Translations under genes and position numbers: made by a program
Part shown: positions 1 to 7,271 of the stretch, piece after piece
How positions within the stretch are numbered: the stretch's first letter is position 1
How the letters are laid out: the number at the start of each line of letters is the position of its first letter
Notes under the pieces: model-generated
Database searches by the model: none
Told to the model about the DNA's origin: nothing
What the model saw: only the letters and a program-made list of their open reading frames with translations
NCBI GenBank assembly: GCA_944383695.1
Contig: CALWQP010000021.1
Location: 1-50,863, forward strand
From: an uncultured Mediterraneibacter sp.
GTDB taxonomy: Bacteria; Bacillota; Clostridia; Lachnospirales; Lachnospiraceae
DNA: 50,863 nt
Direction of reading: 5' to 3'

Positions 1-72
1 ACACGCCTCCAGTATGCTTTTTAATTCCTGGCAGAGGCTCTCGATCTCTGCCGTCTGAAACACTCGTCTCAT
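1..72 (-). CDS. Probable LXG-domain toxin, N-terminal fragment only
   Basis: The ATG at 70-72 opens a frame that runs off the left edge after 24 codons (MRRVFQTAEIESLCQEL...). A purine-rich GGCGGAG site precedes it. The short amphipathic start resembles the first helix of LXG-domain polymorphic toxins exported by type VIIb systems. It follows three small helical genes in the way that B. subtilis ywqJ follows ywqH and ywqI. The identity is inferred mostly from context, since the diagnostic LXG residues and the toxin domain are outside the window. Confidence 0.45.
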   Translation of the reverse strand, partial: MRRVFQTAEIESLCQELKSILEAC

Positions 73-94
73 ATATTTACTCCGCCTTTCTCCT

Positions 95-391
95 CTATTT
101 TTTGTCCATATGGCTGGCTCCGGTAGAATCCAGATTTGCAAACTCCGAGGCAGCGAATCGGATGCTTTCCGCAAATTGTTTTAATGTATCGGACAGTGCG
201 CTTACTAACGCCTTTTCTGTTTCAAGCTGATCCCGCAATGCATCCGCTTCATCGCCTGCCGAGTCTGCCAATCCGCTGATCAGACTTCCATAAATTTGAG
301 CAACATCCTCCTGTGTTTCCGTAATATTACCCGCCGCCTGTTCTACGACGCCTTCAACGTTCTCCAAATTAATGTGAATATTTTCTCTCAT
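95..391 (-). CDS. Small helical LXG-partner protein (YwqI/DUF5344-like)
   Basis: This 98-residue protein is acidic and all-helical by appearance, has no signal peptide and carries an ILE/VAL heptad-like pattern. A CCTCC box (RBS on the minus strand) lies just upstream of its ATG. It is the last complete gene before the probable LXG toxin. In Bacillus-type LXG operons one or two such proteins of about 95 residues bind the toxin's N-terminal helical domain and target it to the ESX machine. I recognise the class by size, helicity and position rather than by a firm motif. Confidence 0.55.
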   Translation of the reverse strand: MRENIHINLENVEGVVEQAAGNITETQEDVAQIYGSLISGLADSAGDEADALRDQLETEKALVSALSDTLKQFAESIRFAASEFANLDSTGASHMDKK

Positions 392-403
392 AACAGTTCC
401 TCC

Positions 404-691
404 TTAGCAGCAGGTATCCAGATCTCCGATTGCAGTCAAAAAACTGGTGATGATCTCGCGATGCGCGGAATACACATCCCCCATAGATGCCTTTGCCGCA
501 TTCAGTTCCTCACACAAAAGATCAACTTTCGGAGAGATAGAGTCCGTGTAGAAATCTCCGCCAGCGGAACTTAATCCTTGCAGCTGTTCCACGATATTTT
601 CGATATACTCCAGGATCTGTTCATGGCAAGATGCCAATTTTTCCTGCAGTGTTGAATATTCATCTTCCATTAATGCAATTTTGGATGCCAT
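404..691 (-). CDS. Small WXG100-like helical protein of the LXG operon
   Basis: A 95-residue helical protein beginning MASKIALMEDEYSTLQEKL. It has the length and two-helix look of WXG100 superfamily members, but no W-x-G turn; the central turn reads SSAGGDF. It ends in two cysteines, which is unusual for the class. It lies 12 bases from the next gene in a tightly packed operon, so it is probably co-expressed with the LXG toxin as a targeting or chaperone partner. The family is not certain. Confidence 0.5.
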   Translation of the reverse strand: MASKIALMEDEYSTLQEKLASCHEQILEYIENIVEQLQGLSSAGGDFYTDSISPKVDLLCEELNAAKASMGDVYSAHREIITSFLTAIGDLDTCC

Positions 692-703
692 ACTAGTCCC
701 TCC

Positions 704-1093
704 TTATAACTGATTTCTCCAGTTTGTGATCTGGGTGCTCAGCTGTGATATTTTGCTTTCGATTTTATCGATCTGGCTGTCCAGTCCAGCCACTAAATTC
801 CCGGCTTCTGTTATTGCATTATTATTTTCCTCTTTTGCATCATTGACATAGGTTTCCAGCGCATTTGCCATTTCGCCTTCAAAAACATCTGTCTTTTTCA
901 CTTCCTTGCCGGAAAATCTTCCAACTGTTGTTTCCCATGCTGTTTTTTCGTTACTGCAGCTTGTTCTCGCCTGTTCCACTGAGGTCTTAGCGTTTTCATA
1001 TATTGTACGCTCACTCTCTAAGTTTGAAATTTGGTTGTTGATATGGATAATTCGCTGCCGTTCCCGCCAATCATCATCAAAATAACTTCCCAT
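704..1093 (-). CDS. YwqH-like (DUF5082) LXG-operon protein
   Basis: A 129-residue coiled-coil protein (MGSYFDDDWRERQRI...) with long helices and a C-terminal ISQLSTQITNW segment. The start at 1093 is preferred because GAGGAGG lies six bases upstream; a longer frame from 1108 would run through this site. Size, helicity and position ahead of two small helical genes and an LXG start match ywqH of the B. subtilis ywqHIJ cluster, whose product assists LXG toxin export. No catalytic motif is visible. Confidence 0.55.
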   Translation of the reverse strand: MGSYFDDDWRERQRIIHINNQISNLESERTIYENAKTSVEQARTSCSNEKTAWETTVGRFSGKEVKKTDVFEGEMANALETYVNDAKEENNNAITEAGNLVAGLDSQIDKIESKISQLSTQITNWRNQL

Positions 1094-1125
1094 GCTCTTC
1101 CTCCTCATGAATATTCTGAAACTTT

Positions 1126-2394
1126 TTACCGGGCAGCATCTGTTGCTGTAGTTCCTGTTGCGTTTTGATTCTCCTCGCCTGATGCAGTATTATTTGTCTG
1201 TGTCCCGGCACTGCTGTTTTGAGCAGCATCTTCTTGTGATTCGTATTTATCTCCCAGCTTCTCAATCTGGCTTTCTAATTCGTCCAGACGGCTTTTCTTT
1301 TCGTCTCCATCAATCTGTGTATTGTTCTCCAAATCATCCGCCTCTTTCATATAAGCATAGATAAGAAGTTTATCATCTGATAAAGAAAGCGCGATCTCTT
1401 CTGCTTTTTTTGTTTCCAGTCTGCCGATCCGGATCCAGTATTCCAGTGTCTTCGGATTACTGCTGGTTGACAGGTTTTCTATAATGGTCCTCATCTCATC
1501 CTGCCGGAAACTCTCCATATTTGCATATGAATATGCTAAAATATAGAGTGTATTCGTTTCCATATCCTCTGGCTCCACTTGCCTTAAGCTTTCCACACAA
1601 GTTCTGTAATCTCTCTGTATGAACGCTTCATTGGCGGCCAGCAGCTGTGTCTGCTCAGGAACCGTCTTAAACGACAGGTATCCCGCATATCCGCCTCCCA
1701 CCAGTGTGGCAATAGTGGCTGCGACCGCTACGATTCTCCATACAGAATATGTGGACTTCTTTACGTTCCGCATCTGCTCCTTTTGCTTGGAAATATACTC
1801 TTGCTTTACTCCTCGCAGGACATTTGCGATCTCTTCTGCAGATTTGCAGTTATAAACCGGTTCAAACCATTTTTCACTTTTACATATCTCAATTCCGCTT
1901 TCCTGTATCTGTGCTACGGAATACTTGCTCCCTAATATTCCTGCCACAAAGCTTTTATAAGAAGTCAGAAAATAGTCTTCATCCGGTCTTTCACCACGAC
2001 CATAGATATCACGGTCCTTTAAATAAAGTAGTCCGTTTTCATCAAAGTACAGATTTTCTTCTGTTAATTTGAGGACATAATCTGTCTGCAGATTTTTCAG
2101 CAAAGAAAAATTGATCAAAATCTGATACTTTTTCTCCCTGTCCTCATTCTTAATACTGCTAAGAGGTTTCATCCCCTTGATATCATAATAGAAATACAAG
2201 TCTTCCCTGTCTTCTTCATATCGGCAAGGCAGTAATCCTGCTCGTTCTACACAGAGTTTTTTATAGTCATAGCTGTCTTTTGCATGGATAGAGGATTTTT
2301 TGATCTCCTCTCTCAGAAAATCCATGCTGACAGTCTGTGTCTGTTCTGTTTGTTTTTCATTTGAAGTTTCTACAACCGCTTTTCTTTTTCTCAT
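1126..2394 (-). CDS. essB: Type VII secretion protein EssB/YukC
   Basis: A 422-residue membrane component of the type VIIb secretion machine. An N-terminal cytoplasmic pseudokinase-like region (about 1-210) is followed by one membrane segment near residues 221-241 (IVAVAATIATLVGGGYAGYL) and a C-terminal extracellular helical region with a QRDY...CVESL repeat pattern. The tail from about 395 is rich in N, T, A and G. The order WXG100, EssA-like, EsaB, EssB matches Firmicutes ESX loci. EssB is known to bridge the EssC motor and the membrane pore. The normal next gene, essC, is not found here. Confidence 0.88.
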   Translation of the reverse strand: MRKRKAVVETSNEKQTEQTQTVSMDFLREEIKKSSIHAKDSYDYKKLCVERAGLLPCRYEEDREDLYFYYDIKGMKPLSSIKNEDREKKYQILINFSLLKNLQTDYVLKLTEENLYFDENGLLYLKDRDIYGRGERPDEDYFLTSYKSFVAGILGSKYSVAQIQESGIEICKSEKWFEPVYNCKSAEEIANVLRGVKQEYISKQKEQMRNVKKSTYSVWRIVAVAATIATLVGGGYAGYLSFKTVPEQTQLLAANEAFIQRDYRTCVESLRQVEPEDMETNTLYILAYSYANMESFRQDEMRTIIENLSTSSNPKTLEYWIRIGRLETKKAEEIALSLSDDKLLIYAYMKEADDLENNTQIDGDEKKSRLDELESQIEKLGDKYESQEDAAQNSSAGTQTNNTASGEENQNATGTTATDAAR

Positions 2395-2409
2395 CCATCT
2401 GTCCCTCTC

Positions 2410-2664
2410 TTACTCTCTTTCTCCTTGTGAAATTATCAGTACATCGCCTGTATAGATATGGGATTCCTCATAAGTTGTGTCCACCCTGAGATGACGGCTC
2501 GTCCGTTCTGATTGGATTTCCGGGTTATCTCCGATACCCTGCAATGATTCCGGAAGATTTTCCCTCATCACCTGTAAAGTGGTTGCTACTTTTTGCTGAT
2601 TGTCAAGAGAAATATCATAGGTCTTTTCACTCAGTTCATTTTTGATGGTTATGATAATTTTCAT
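2410..2664 (-). CDS. esaB: EsaB/YukD ubiquitin-like type VII secretion protein
   Basis: An 84-residue protein with the beta-grasp signature of YukD: it starts MKIIITIKNELSEKTYDISL and ends in a YTGDVLIISQ strand. EsaB/YukD is a small cytosolic ubiquitin-like accessory of type VIIb secretion, without a conjugating C-terminal diglycine. Its start overlaps the end of the EssA-like gene by 29 bases, which suggests translational coupling. It lies 15 bases from essB. Confidence 0.85.
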   Translation of the reverse strand: MKIIITIKNELSEKTYDISLDNQQKVATTLQVMRENLPESLQGIGDNPEIQSERTSRHLRVDTTYEESHIYTGDVLIISQGERE

Positions 2665-3070
2665 TCCGCTTTTTCCTATACCTTTCTATAAAAAAAAGAA
2701 CAACCCCTGCCATTAAAGCCCCTGTAACTCCGTATGCAAAATTTGCGTACTGACCGGCAGTTCCCTGGTTCTCTCTATATTCTGCTTTGATCACTTCTGT
2801 TGTGTTTGCCTGGATTACTGTCTGAAATGCTTGCTCTGCACTGTCTTTTTTTTCATTGTGCAGGACATTGGAAAAAATCTCATTATTTTTTTCTTTCTGT
2901 TTTTCCTTATACGCCTGCTCTTTTTCCAGAAACTCCTGGGTATACATATGGATCCCAAAACGGTCACATAAAGAAGTACTCATATTTTCATCTTTTTCTA
3001 ACACATCAGTATCCAGCTTCAGCCCATTCTGAGATTCCATCCATTCTTCCTGACCTTCCATATGCGCCAT
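2636..3070 (-). CDS. EssA-like single-pass type VII secretion membrane protein
   Basis: About 144 residues from the ATG at 3068-3070, with GAGGAGG directly upstream; a second ATG at 3061 is also possible. A hydrophilic lysine- and glutamate-rich region is followed by one C-terminal membrane helix (YGVTGALMAGVVLFFIERY) and a basic tail (RKKRNENYHNHQK). Length, topology and place between WXG100 and esaB fit EssA, a small integral subunit of type VIIb machines. Sequence conservation of EssA is low, so the name rests on topology and neighbours. A frame open to 3214 overlaps WXG100 and is not credible. Confidence 0.65.
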   Translation of the reverse strand: MAHMEGQEEWMESQNGLKLDTDVLEKDENMSTSLCDRFGIHMYTQEFLEKEQAYKEKQKEKNNEIFSNVLHNEKKDSAEQAFQTVIQANTTEVIKAEYRENQGTAGQYANFAYGVTGALMAGVVLFFIERYRKKRNENYHNHQK

Positions 3071-3091
3071 TTTCCTCCTCATCTTTTTTAG

Positions 3092-3117
3092 AAAAGCCGC
3101 CATTACTGGCGGCTTTT
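3092..3117 (-). terminator. Hairpin between WXG100 and the rest of the ESX operon (attenuator)
   Basis: A perfect 11-bp stem (AAAAGCCGCCA / TGGCGGCTTTT) with a four-base loop lies between the WXG100 stop and the EssA-like ribosome site. It ends in TTTTCT on the minus strand. It could let most transcripts stop after WXG100 and so make the secreted substrate more abundant than the machine parts. Confidence 0.65.
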
Positions 3118-3134
3118 TGCTTTTTCTCTCTTTT

Positions 3135-3413
3135 TTACATCTGACCAGCCATGTCACTATCTGCCTGTGCAAAGTTATCAGAAATTTTCTGCATCTGATT
3201 GGCCATGTCCTCAATCATCTGTCTTACGTCTCTAAGTCCCGGTTCTGCCTCATTAAACTGTTCCACATACCGTTTGCTTGTATCGGCTTCCCATACATCC
3301 GGCAACCCATCAATCACCTGCTTCATGGTATTGATGCACTGCTCAAATGTGTCTCCCTGGTCTAATAAGGTTTTGGACCCAGCTGCTAATGCCTCATAAT
3401 CTACGCGTAACAT
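3135..3413 (-). CDS. WXG100 family secreted protein (EsxA-like)
   Basis: A 92-residue protein with the helix-turn-helix layout of ESAT-6-like WXG100 proteins. The turn is at about residues 38-42 and reads VWEAD instead of the usual WxG; W is kept and G is replaced by A. The C-terminal helix carries MANQMQKISDNF. AAGGAGG lies just upstream of the ATG. It heads the ESX operon with its own likely promoter. In related systems the protein is exported as a dimer and is needed for secretion of other substrates. Confidence 0.85.
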   Translation of the reverse strand: MLRVDYEALAAGSKTLLDQGDTFEQCINTMKQVIDGLPDVWEADTSKRYVEQFNEAEPGLRDVRQMIEDMANQMQKISDNFAQADSDMAGQM

Positions 3414-3442
3414 AACCCTTCCTCCTTGTGAAATAATGAAAA

Positions 3443-3448
3443 ATTATA
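3443..3448 (-). promoter_or_regulatory. Likely -10 box for the ESX operon
   Basis: A TATAAT hexamer on the minus strand lies 30 bases upstream of the WXG100 ATG in an A+T-rich region. The -35 match 17 bases further upstream is weak (TGTAAA), so an activator or another sigma factor may be involved. Confidence 0.45.
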
Positions 3449-3646
3449 AAGCTCTTATAGAACTTTTTACACCTATTGGAATGTATTGATTTCCATAGAT
3501 GATTTTTCTCCATTTTACACTATATTCCAAAATTTGGCAATCTTTATTATCTATATATTTGGGGGTTCGCCTTTTCAACTCCTAAACCGCATCCATTTGA
3601 TAAAAAGGCTGATTCAAAAAGTGCGAAAAGACAGATAACATTCTAA

Positions 3647-3687
3647 TGGGCATGCCATCTGCAGATAATCCACAGATAGCATGCCCA
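3647..3687. repeat. Long imperfect inverted repeat
   Basis: A 15-bp arm (TGGGCATGCCATCTG) is repeated inverted with one mismatch around an 11-base loop. It lies 24 bases past the stop of the DUF3810 gene, so it may end that transcript, but the minus-strand T-run after it is poor. The rest of the 3414-3710 gap is A+T-rich and shows no gene. Confidence 0.5.
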
Positions 3688-3710
3688 CTATATATACTCT
3701 TTACTTTTTC

Positions 3711-4904
3711 TTATTTTTCAAAATACGCCACGATCAGGTCCACCATCCTGTTATAGCTCTGCACGCCGTCTGCCTGTCCGTTGACCTTGAGATATGTATC
3801 GTTGATCCTTCCGGCCGCCTCGGAAATTTTACCCTTATATGCGTCCCAAAACGCAGAGTTCGCTGCCAGATCCGACTCCGCCGCCCCATCCAGAAGCGTC
3901 CTTACTTCCTGCCAGCTCTCATAGTCTGCCCGGTACAGCGCATTCATGCAGTACATCCACCCTGACAGATACCCGCTGTATTGAAAATCCGCGCGCCCGG
4001 ATCCCGTACAGGCGAGAAACGCAATAAAGTTTGCCTCCTCTTCCTGCATGAATCCCCGCAGATGGGACAGTTCATGACATGTGGTAAACGGAATGTTATA
4101 TGCCGTCATATCTCCATTATAATTTGCTTCCACTGTAAAAGGCGAATACACTCCGGTCAGTCCCTGATAGGACAAAAGCTCTGATACCAGCAGTTTCTTG
4201 GGCTGCGGGTAGTAGCCGTCCAGGGAGGAGAACGCTTCTGCAAGCCCCTGCATCGCCTCAACAGCCCCTTCTCCTTCAGGCCCTTCCAGAGTCATCACTC
4301 CGCCGCTGTCGCGCTCCACTTGTCCGGAAAGAGCATTTACTTCATCCGTGAGCCAGAGGCAGATTCCCTTCAGGTCCTGTACGCTGTATTTATATGTAAT
4401 GATTCCTTCTTCCTCCGAAAAGGACCTTCTTTGATAATTGATCCCACAGCATACAGTATAAAGGAATGCCAGGATGCCCACAGCTAAGAGCACTGCAGAC
4501 ATCCAAGAGACAGCGATCTGCGCCGCGTCTCCCAAAGCGGCTGTGCCCACCTCCACTTTCCGCCCCATTTTCACTGCTTTTACTGTCTTCACTGCCATAA
4601 CAGCGGCGGACAGGATAAATGCGGCGATAAGCACATAAAGCAGCAGCTCTGATACAGAAAAAGGAAATATCCCGAAAATCCGCCCTGCACTTGCCACCAG
4701 AAACTGATAAACCGTTGAAGAATACCACTGGGCAAATGCCGGCTGCCTCGCTGCGAGCACCATTAGTACCGCGCTGATAATGAGAAGGACCGCTGCCGCT
4801 GCCAGCCTCCTTTTCATGAAGTATCCTGTTCCCTTGTTTTTATTCCGGAATCTTCCTTTCATCTGCCGTACCTTCCTGTCCTCCGGTTCATCCTGCCATG
4901 CCAA
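3711..4904 (-). CDS. DUF3810 family membrane protein with HExxH motif
   Basis: A 397-residue protein with three hydrophobic segments in the N-terminal half (about residues 33-52, 80-105 and 130-152), then a soluble domain. That domain holds HELSH near residue 275-280 and EEEANF about ten residues later, a zinc-metalloprotease pattern (two His plus a downstream Glu). This is the hallmark of DUF3810, a family of predicted membrane-bound gluzincin-like peptidases in Clostridia with unknown substrate. The start is unsure: codon 15 (position 4862) has a better GGAAGG site. It stands alone between tRNA-Ala and the ESX locus. Confidence 0.82.
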   Translation of the reverse strand: MAWQDEPEDRKVRQMKGRFRNKNKGTGYFMKRRLAAAAVLLIISAVLMVLAARQPAFAQWYSSTVYQFLVASAGRIFGIFPFSVSELLLYVLIAAFILSAAVMAVKTVKAVKMGRKVEVGTAALGDAAQIAVSWMSAVLLAVGILAFLYTVCCGINYQRRSFSEEEGIITYKYSVQDLKGICLWLTDEVNALSGQVERDSGGVMTLEGPEGEGAVEAMQGLAEAFSSLDGYYPQPKKLLVSELLSYQGLTGVYSPFTVEANYNGDMTAYNIPFTTCHELSHLRGFMQEEEANFIAFLACTGSGRADFQYSGYLSGWMYCMNALYRADYESWQEVRTLLDGAAESDLAANSAFWDAYKGKISEAAGRINDTYLKVNGQADGVQSYNRMVDLIVAYFEK

Positions 4905-4950
4905 ATCCAGATGCCCCTGCCGCCTGTACCAATTTTTTCTAATTTTCGAG

Positions 4951-5008
4951 AAAAAAGACGGGGAAATATCTGTTCATACAGCTATAAACAGATTTCTCTC
5001 CGTCTTAT
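4951..5008 (-). terminator. Terminator of tRNA-Ala
   Basis: On the minus strand, 23 bases past the tRNA 3' end, a long hairpin (AAGACGGAGAGAAAT... pairing with ...ATTTCCCCGTCTT) is followed by a run of six T. This is a typical rho-independent terminator. Confidence 0.8.
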
Positions 5009-5030
5009 TTTACAGTACGCTTTTCTAAAA

Positions 5031-5103
5031 TGGAGAATACGAGAGTCGAACTCGTGACCTCCTGCTTGCAAGGCAGGCGCTCTCCCAACTGAGCTAATCC
5101 CCC
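5031..5103 (-). tRNA. tRNA-Ala (anticodon TGC)
   Basis: A full 73-base cloverleaf: acceptor GGGGGAT with ATTCTCC (two G-T pairs), D arm GCTC...GAGC, anticodon loop CTTGCAA with TGC, T arm GAGTTCGACTC, and discriminator A. CCA is not encoded. It has its own promoter and terminator, so it is a single-gene unit. Confidence 0.95.
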
Positions 5104-5127
5104 AGAAATGTTCCCGAGAACTTTTAT

Positions 5128-5156
5128 AAAATACCATATTCCCGGGAAACTGTCAA
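5128..5156 (-). promoter_or_regulatory. Promoter of tRNA-Ala
   Basis: On the minus strand TTGACA (5151-5156) and TATTTT (5128-5133) are 17 bp apart. The predicted start is about 20 bases before the tRNA. The spacer holds a CCCGGGAA motif that can pair with TTCTCGGGAAC just downstream. Confidence 0.75.
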
Positions 5157-5196
5157 TATATTTTTAATAACATACCGACTAAACGCTTAAATATCC

Positions 5197-6015
5197 TTAA
5201 AAACCGAGCAGCCTCAGCATCAGAGGATTCGTTTCATAAAGGAAACGCAGGATCGCGCTCTTCTCCATCATTTCAAAACATGCCGCTCCTGCTTCCGTCG
5301 TATACGCAAGCGTCATCACCAGGAATCCGATCCACACGATCAGAACTGCCAGAACCAGCCCGAGCACACCTCCGGCGATATGGTTCACCAGCCCAAGCAC
5401 CGGCAGCTCCCCTATGATATCTACCGCGAACATCAGCGCCTTTACAATGATGATGGCCAGCAGGAAAGTCACAAGAAAGGACACAAGCTGGAGCACCAGT
5501 CTTGATATGTAGGCCGCCACATATTCAGGGAAGCTCTCCACCCCGAGTTCACTGTAGATCATACTATTATTATTCTCCAGGAGCTGGTCTTTCAAAAACT
5601 GCGGCAATGCCGCGTTCTCAATCTCCCGGATCTGCGTGTCCTTCGGAATTTCGCCGATCACATTCAGGACGTCGTCGGGCGTGATGCCCAGCATCCCCCA
5701 GTCCAGCTCATTCAGGTTTTCCATCTGCTCCGGGCTTAAGTCCTCCAGCGGGGTGCCGCTCAGGTCCAACTGCCCCAGCTCATCTGCCGAAATGTCCGGC
5801 AGAAATGTCTCCATGGTCTTTTTTTCAATAAAATCATCCACTGGTGTAAACTCAGCCAGCGCGTCAGCAACGTACGGCGAGAGCACCAGCACGATCACAA
5901 GCGTCAGCACCGTCGAAAGGAGAGAGATTCCCAGTTTCAGAAATCCTCTCACATACCCCACGGCTATACAAATTAGAAAAATTATTGCAACAATGATCAA
6001 AAGCCAGTTATTCAT
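5197..6015 (-). CDS. CvpA family membrane protein
   Basis: A 272-residue protein with the CvpA layout: two N-terminal membrane helices (about 5-23 and 28-48) with the GYVRGFLK signature between them, a long soluble insert (about 50-165), then two to three helices with HIAGGVLGLVLAVLIVW. CvpA proteins are needed for colicin V production in E. coli and for envelope homeostasis elsewhere; the mechanism is unresolved. It follows the DUF5711 gene by eight bases and forms the end of a LysM, DUF5711, CvpA operon. Confidence 0.85.
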   Translation of the reverse strand: MNNWLLIIVAIIFLICIAVGYVRGFLKLGISLLSTVLTLVIVLVLSPYVADALAEFTPVDDFIEKKTMETFLPDISADELGQLDLSGTPLEDLSPEQMENLNELDWGMLGITPDDVLNVIGEIPKDTQIREIENAALPQFLKDQLLENNNSMIYSELGVESFPEYVAAYISRLVLQLVSFLVTFLLAIIIVKALMFAVDIIGELPVLGLVNHIAGGVLGLVLAVLIVWIGFLVMTLAYTTEAGAACFEMMEKSAILRFLYETNPLMLRLLGF

Positions 6016-6023
6016 AACATCTC

Positions 6024-7220
6024 CTATTTCGTCAGATAAATCACGCGCAATCCATCGACGCTCATCATATAGTACCTGCTTATCCCCGGCGCGCGGAAGA
6101 TTTCCAGCGCCTCAACATTGACATCCCCTTCAAATTTTATAATGCCGAAAGCTGTCATGATACAGCATCTGCTGCCATCGAACATGATGATTTCATTCCC
6201 ATCGATCTTCACATTGCTGTATTTGCCCGAAATATCCCTGCTGAGGACCTGTTCCCCGAGCCTGTTATACAGACGCAGCTCATAGCCTGATTTCTCCTGG
6301 TTCAAAAGGATAAAACCGATATACCGGTCTGAATGGAAGACGCTCTGTATTTCCTGATCCAGCTCAATCTCCTTTTCTTTTTCCGGCAGTTCCCGGCCTC
6401 TGTATATCACAAACCGGTTATCCCCCACTACGACAGAGCGGTCGTCTCCCATAAAGAAAATCTCTGCCATCAACGTATCATCATAATCTTCCGACAGAAC
6501 GATATTGTCTGTCCTTTCCTGTCCGGTCTCGCCAAAATTATAGTAGATGACTTTGGACTTCATCACCGCGCCTTCCGTATACAGATAAGCAACAGCCAGC
6601 ATATTTCCGTCATCCGACATTTCCAGCGCCAGCGGATACCCTGTGGTGCTCACGGTCACCTGCTGCTCTACGAGGATGTTTCCTGTGGCGTCATAAGAGA
6701 TGATCATCGGAGCATTCTCATTTCTCAGCACTACAGACACGATACCCTGCTCTGAGAGTGCAACCTTCTCGATCGGGAGGTTTGTCTCGATCTCCCCTTT
6801 GAGCCCATCTCTGGTAAATACAAGGATATTGTTTCCTCCGTTATCTGCCACGGCAAACACATTGTCCTTCACGCAGATGACCGGATTCTGTATCTGTGCA
6901 GGCTGTATCCACTGTTCTTCGTTCTCTTTGTTCAGAAAAACGACTCCGTCCCTGTTGTAACGAACAATCCCATCCGCAAATTGTATGTAGCTGCTCATAT
7001 CAGTCAGATCGCTCGGATACTCTGACGCTGTCCGCGCTCTGGCGTACGTCTGGTTATCCAGCAAAAGATATGTACCGCACACGGCGAGCAGTATGAGGAC
7101 CAGCAGTACCAGCGCTCTCCGCACTTTTGCAAGACGGAATCTCCGCACTTTGTGCTTTATCTCACTTATATCCTCCGGAGCCGTTAAAATCTTAAACGGT
7201 GTTTTTTTCTTTTGCGCCAT
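6024..7220 (-). CDS. DUF5711 family membrane-anchored beta-propeller-like protein
   Basis: A 398-residue protein with a basic cytoplasmic N-terminus, one membrane helix (about 36-55, ALVLLVLILLAVCGTYLLL) and a large extracellular region of repeated beta units (GIVRYNRDGVVFLN, NNILVFTRDG, FGDxx-like blocks). DUF5711 is common in Clostridia next to CvpA-like genes; its role is unknown. GGGGAGT lies just upstream of the ATG. The repeated strands suggest a seven- or eight-blade propeller, but this is inference. Confidence 0.8.
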   Translation of the reverse strand: MAQKKKTPFKILTAPEDISEIKHKVRRFRLAKVRRALVLLVLILLAVCGTYLLLDNQTYARARTASEYPSDLTDMSSYIQFADGIVRYNRDGVVFLNKENEEQWIQPAQIQNPVICVKDNVFAVADNGGNNILVFTRDGLKGEIETNLPIEKVALSEQGIVSVVLRNENAPMIISYDATGNILVEQQVTVSTTGYPLALEMSDDGNMLAVAYLYTEGAVMKSKVIYYNFGETGQERTDNIVLSEDYDDTLMAEIFFMGDDRSVVVGDNRFVIYRGRELPEKEKEIELDQEIQSVFHSDRYIGFILLNQEKSGYELRLYNRLGEQVLSRDISGKYSNVKIDGNEIIMFDGSRCCIMTAFGIIKFEGDVNVEALEIFRAPGISRYYMMSVDGLRVIYLTK

Positions 7221-7271
7221 GTAACTCCCCTTATTTCTGGTCTTGGTTTTCCTGTTGAGTATATCATGATT

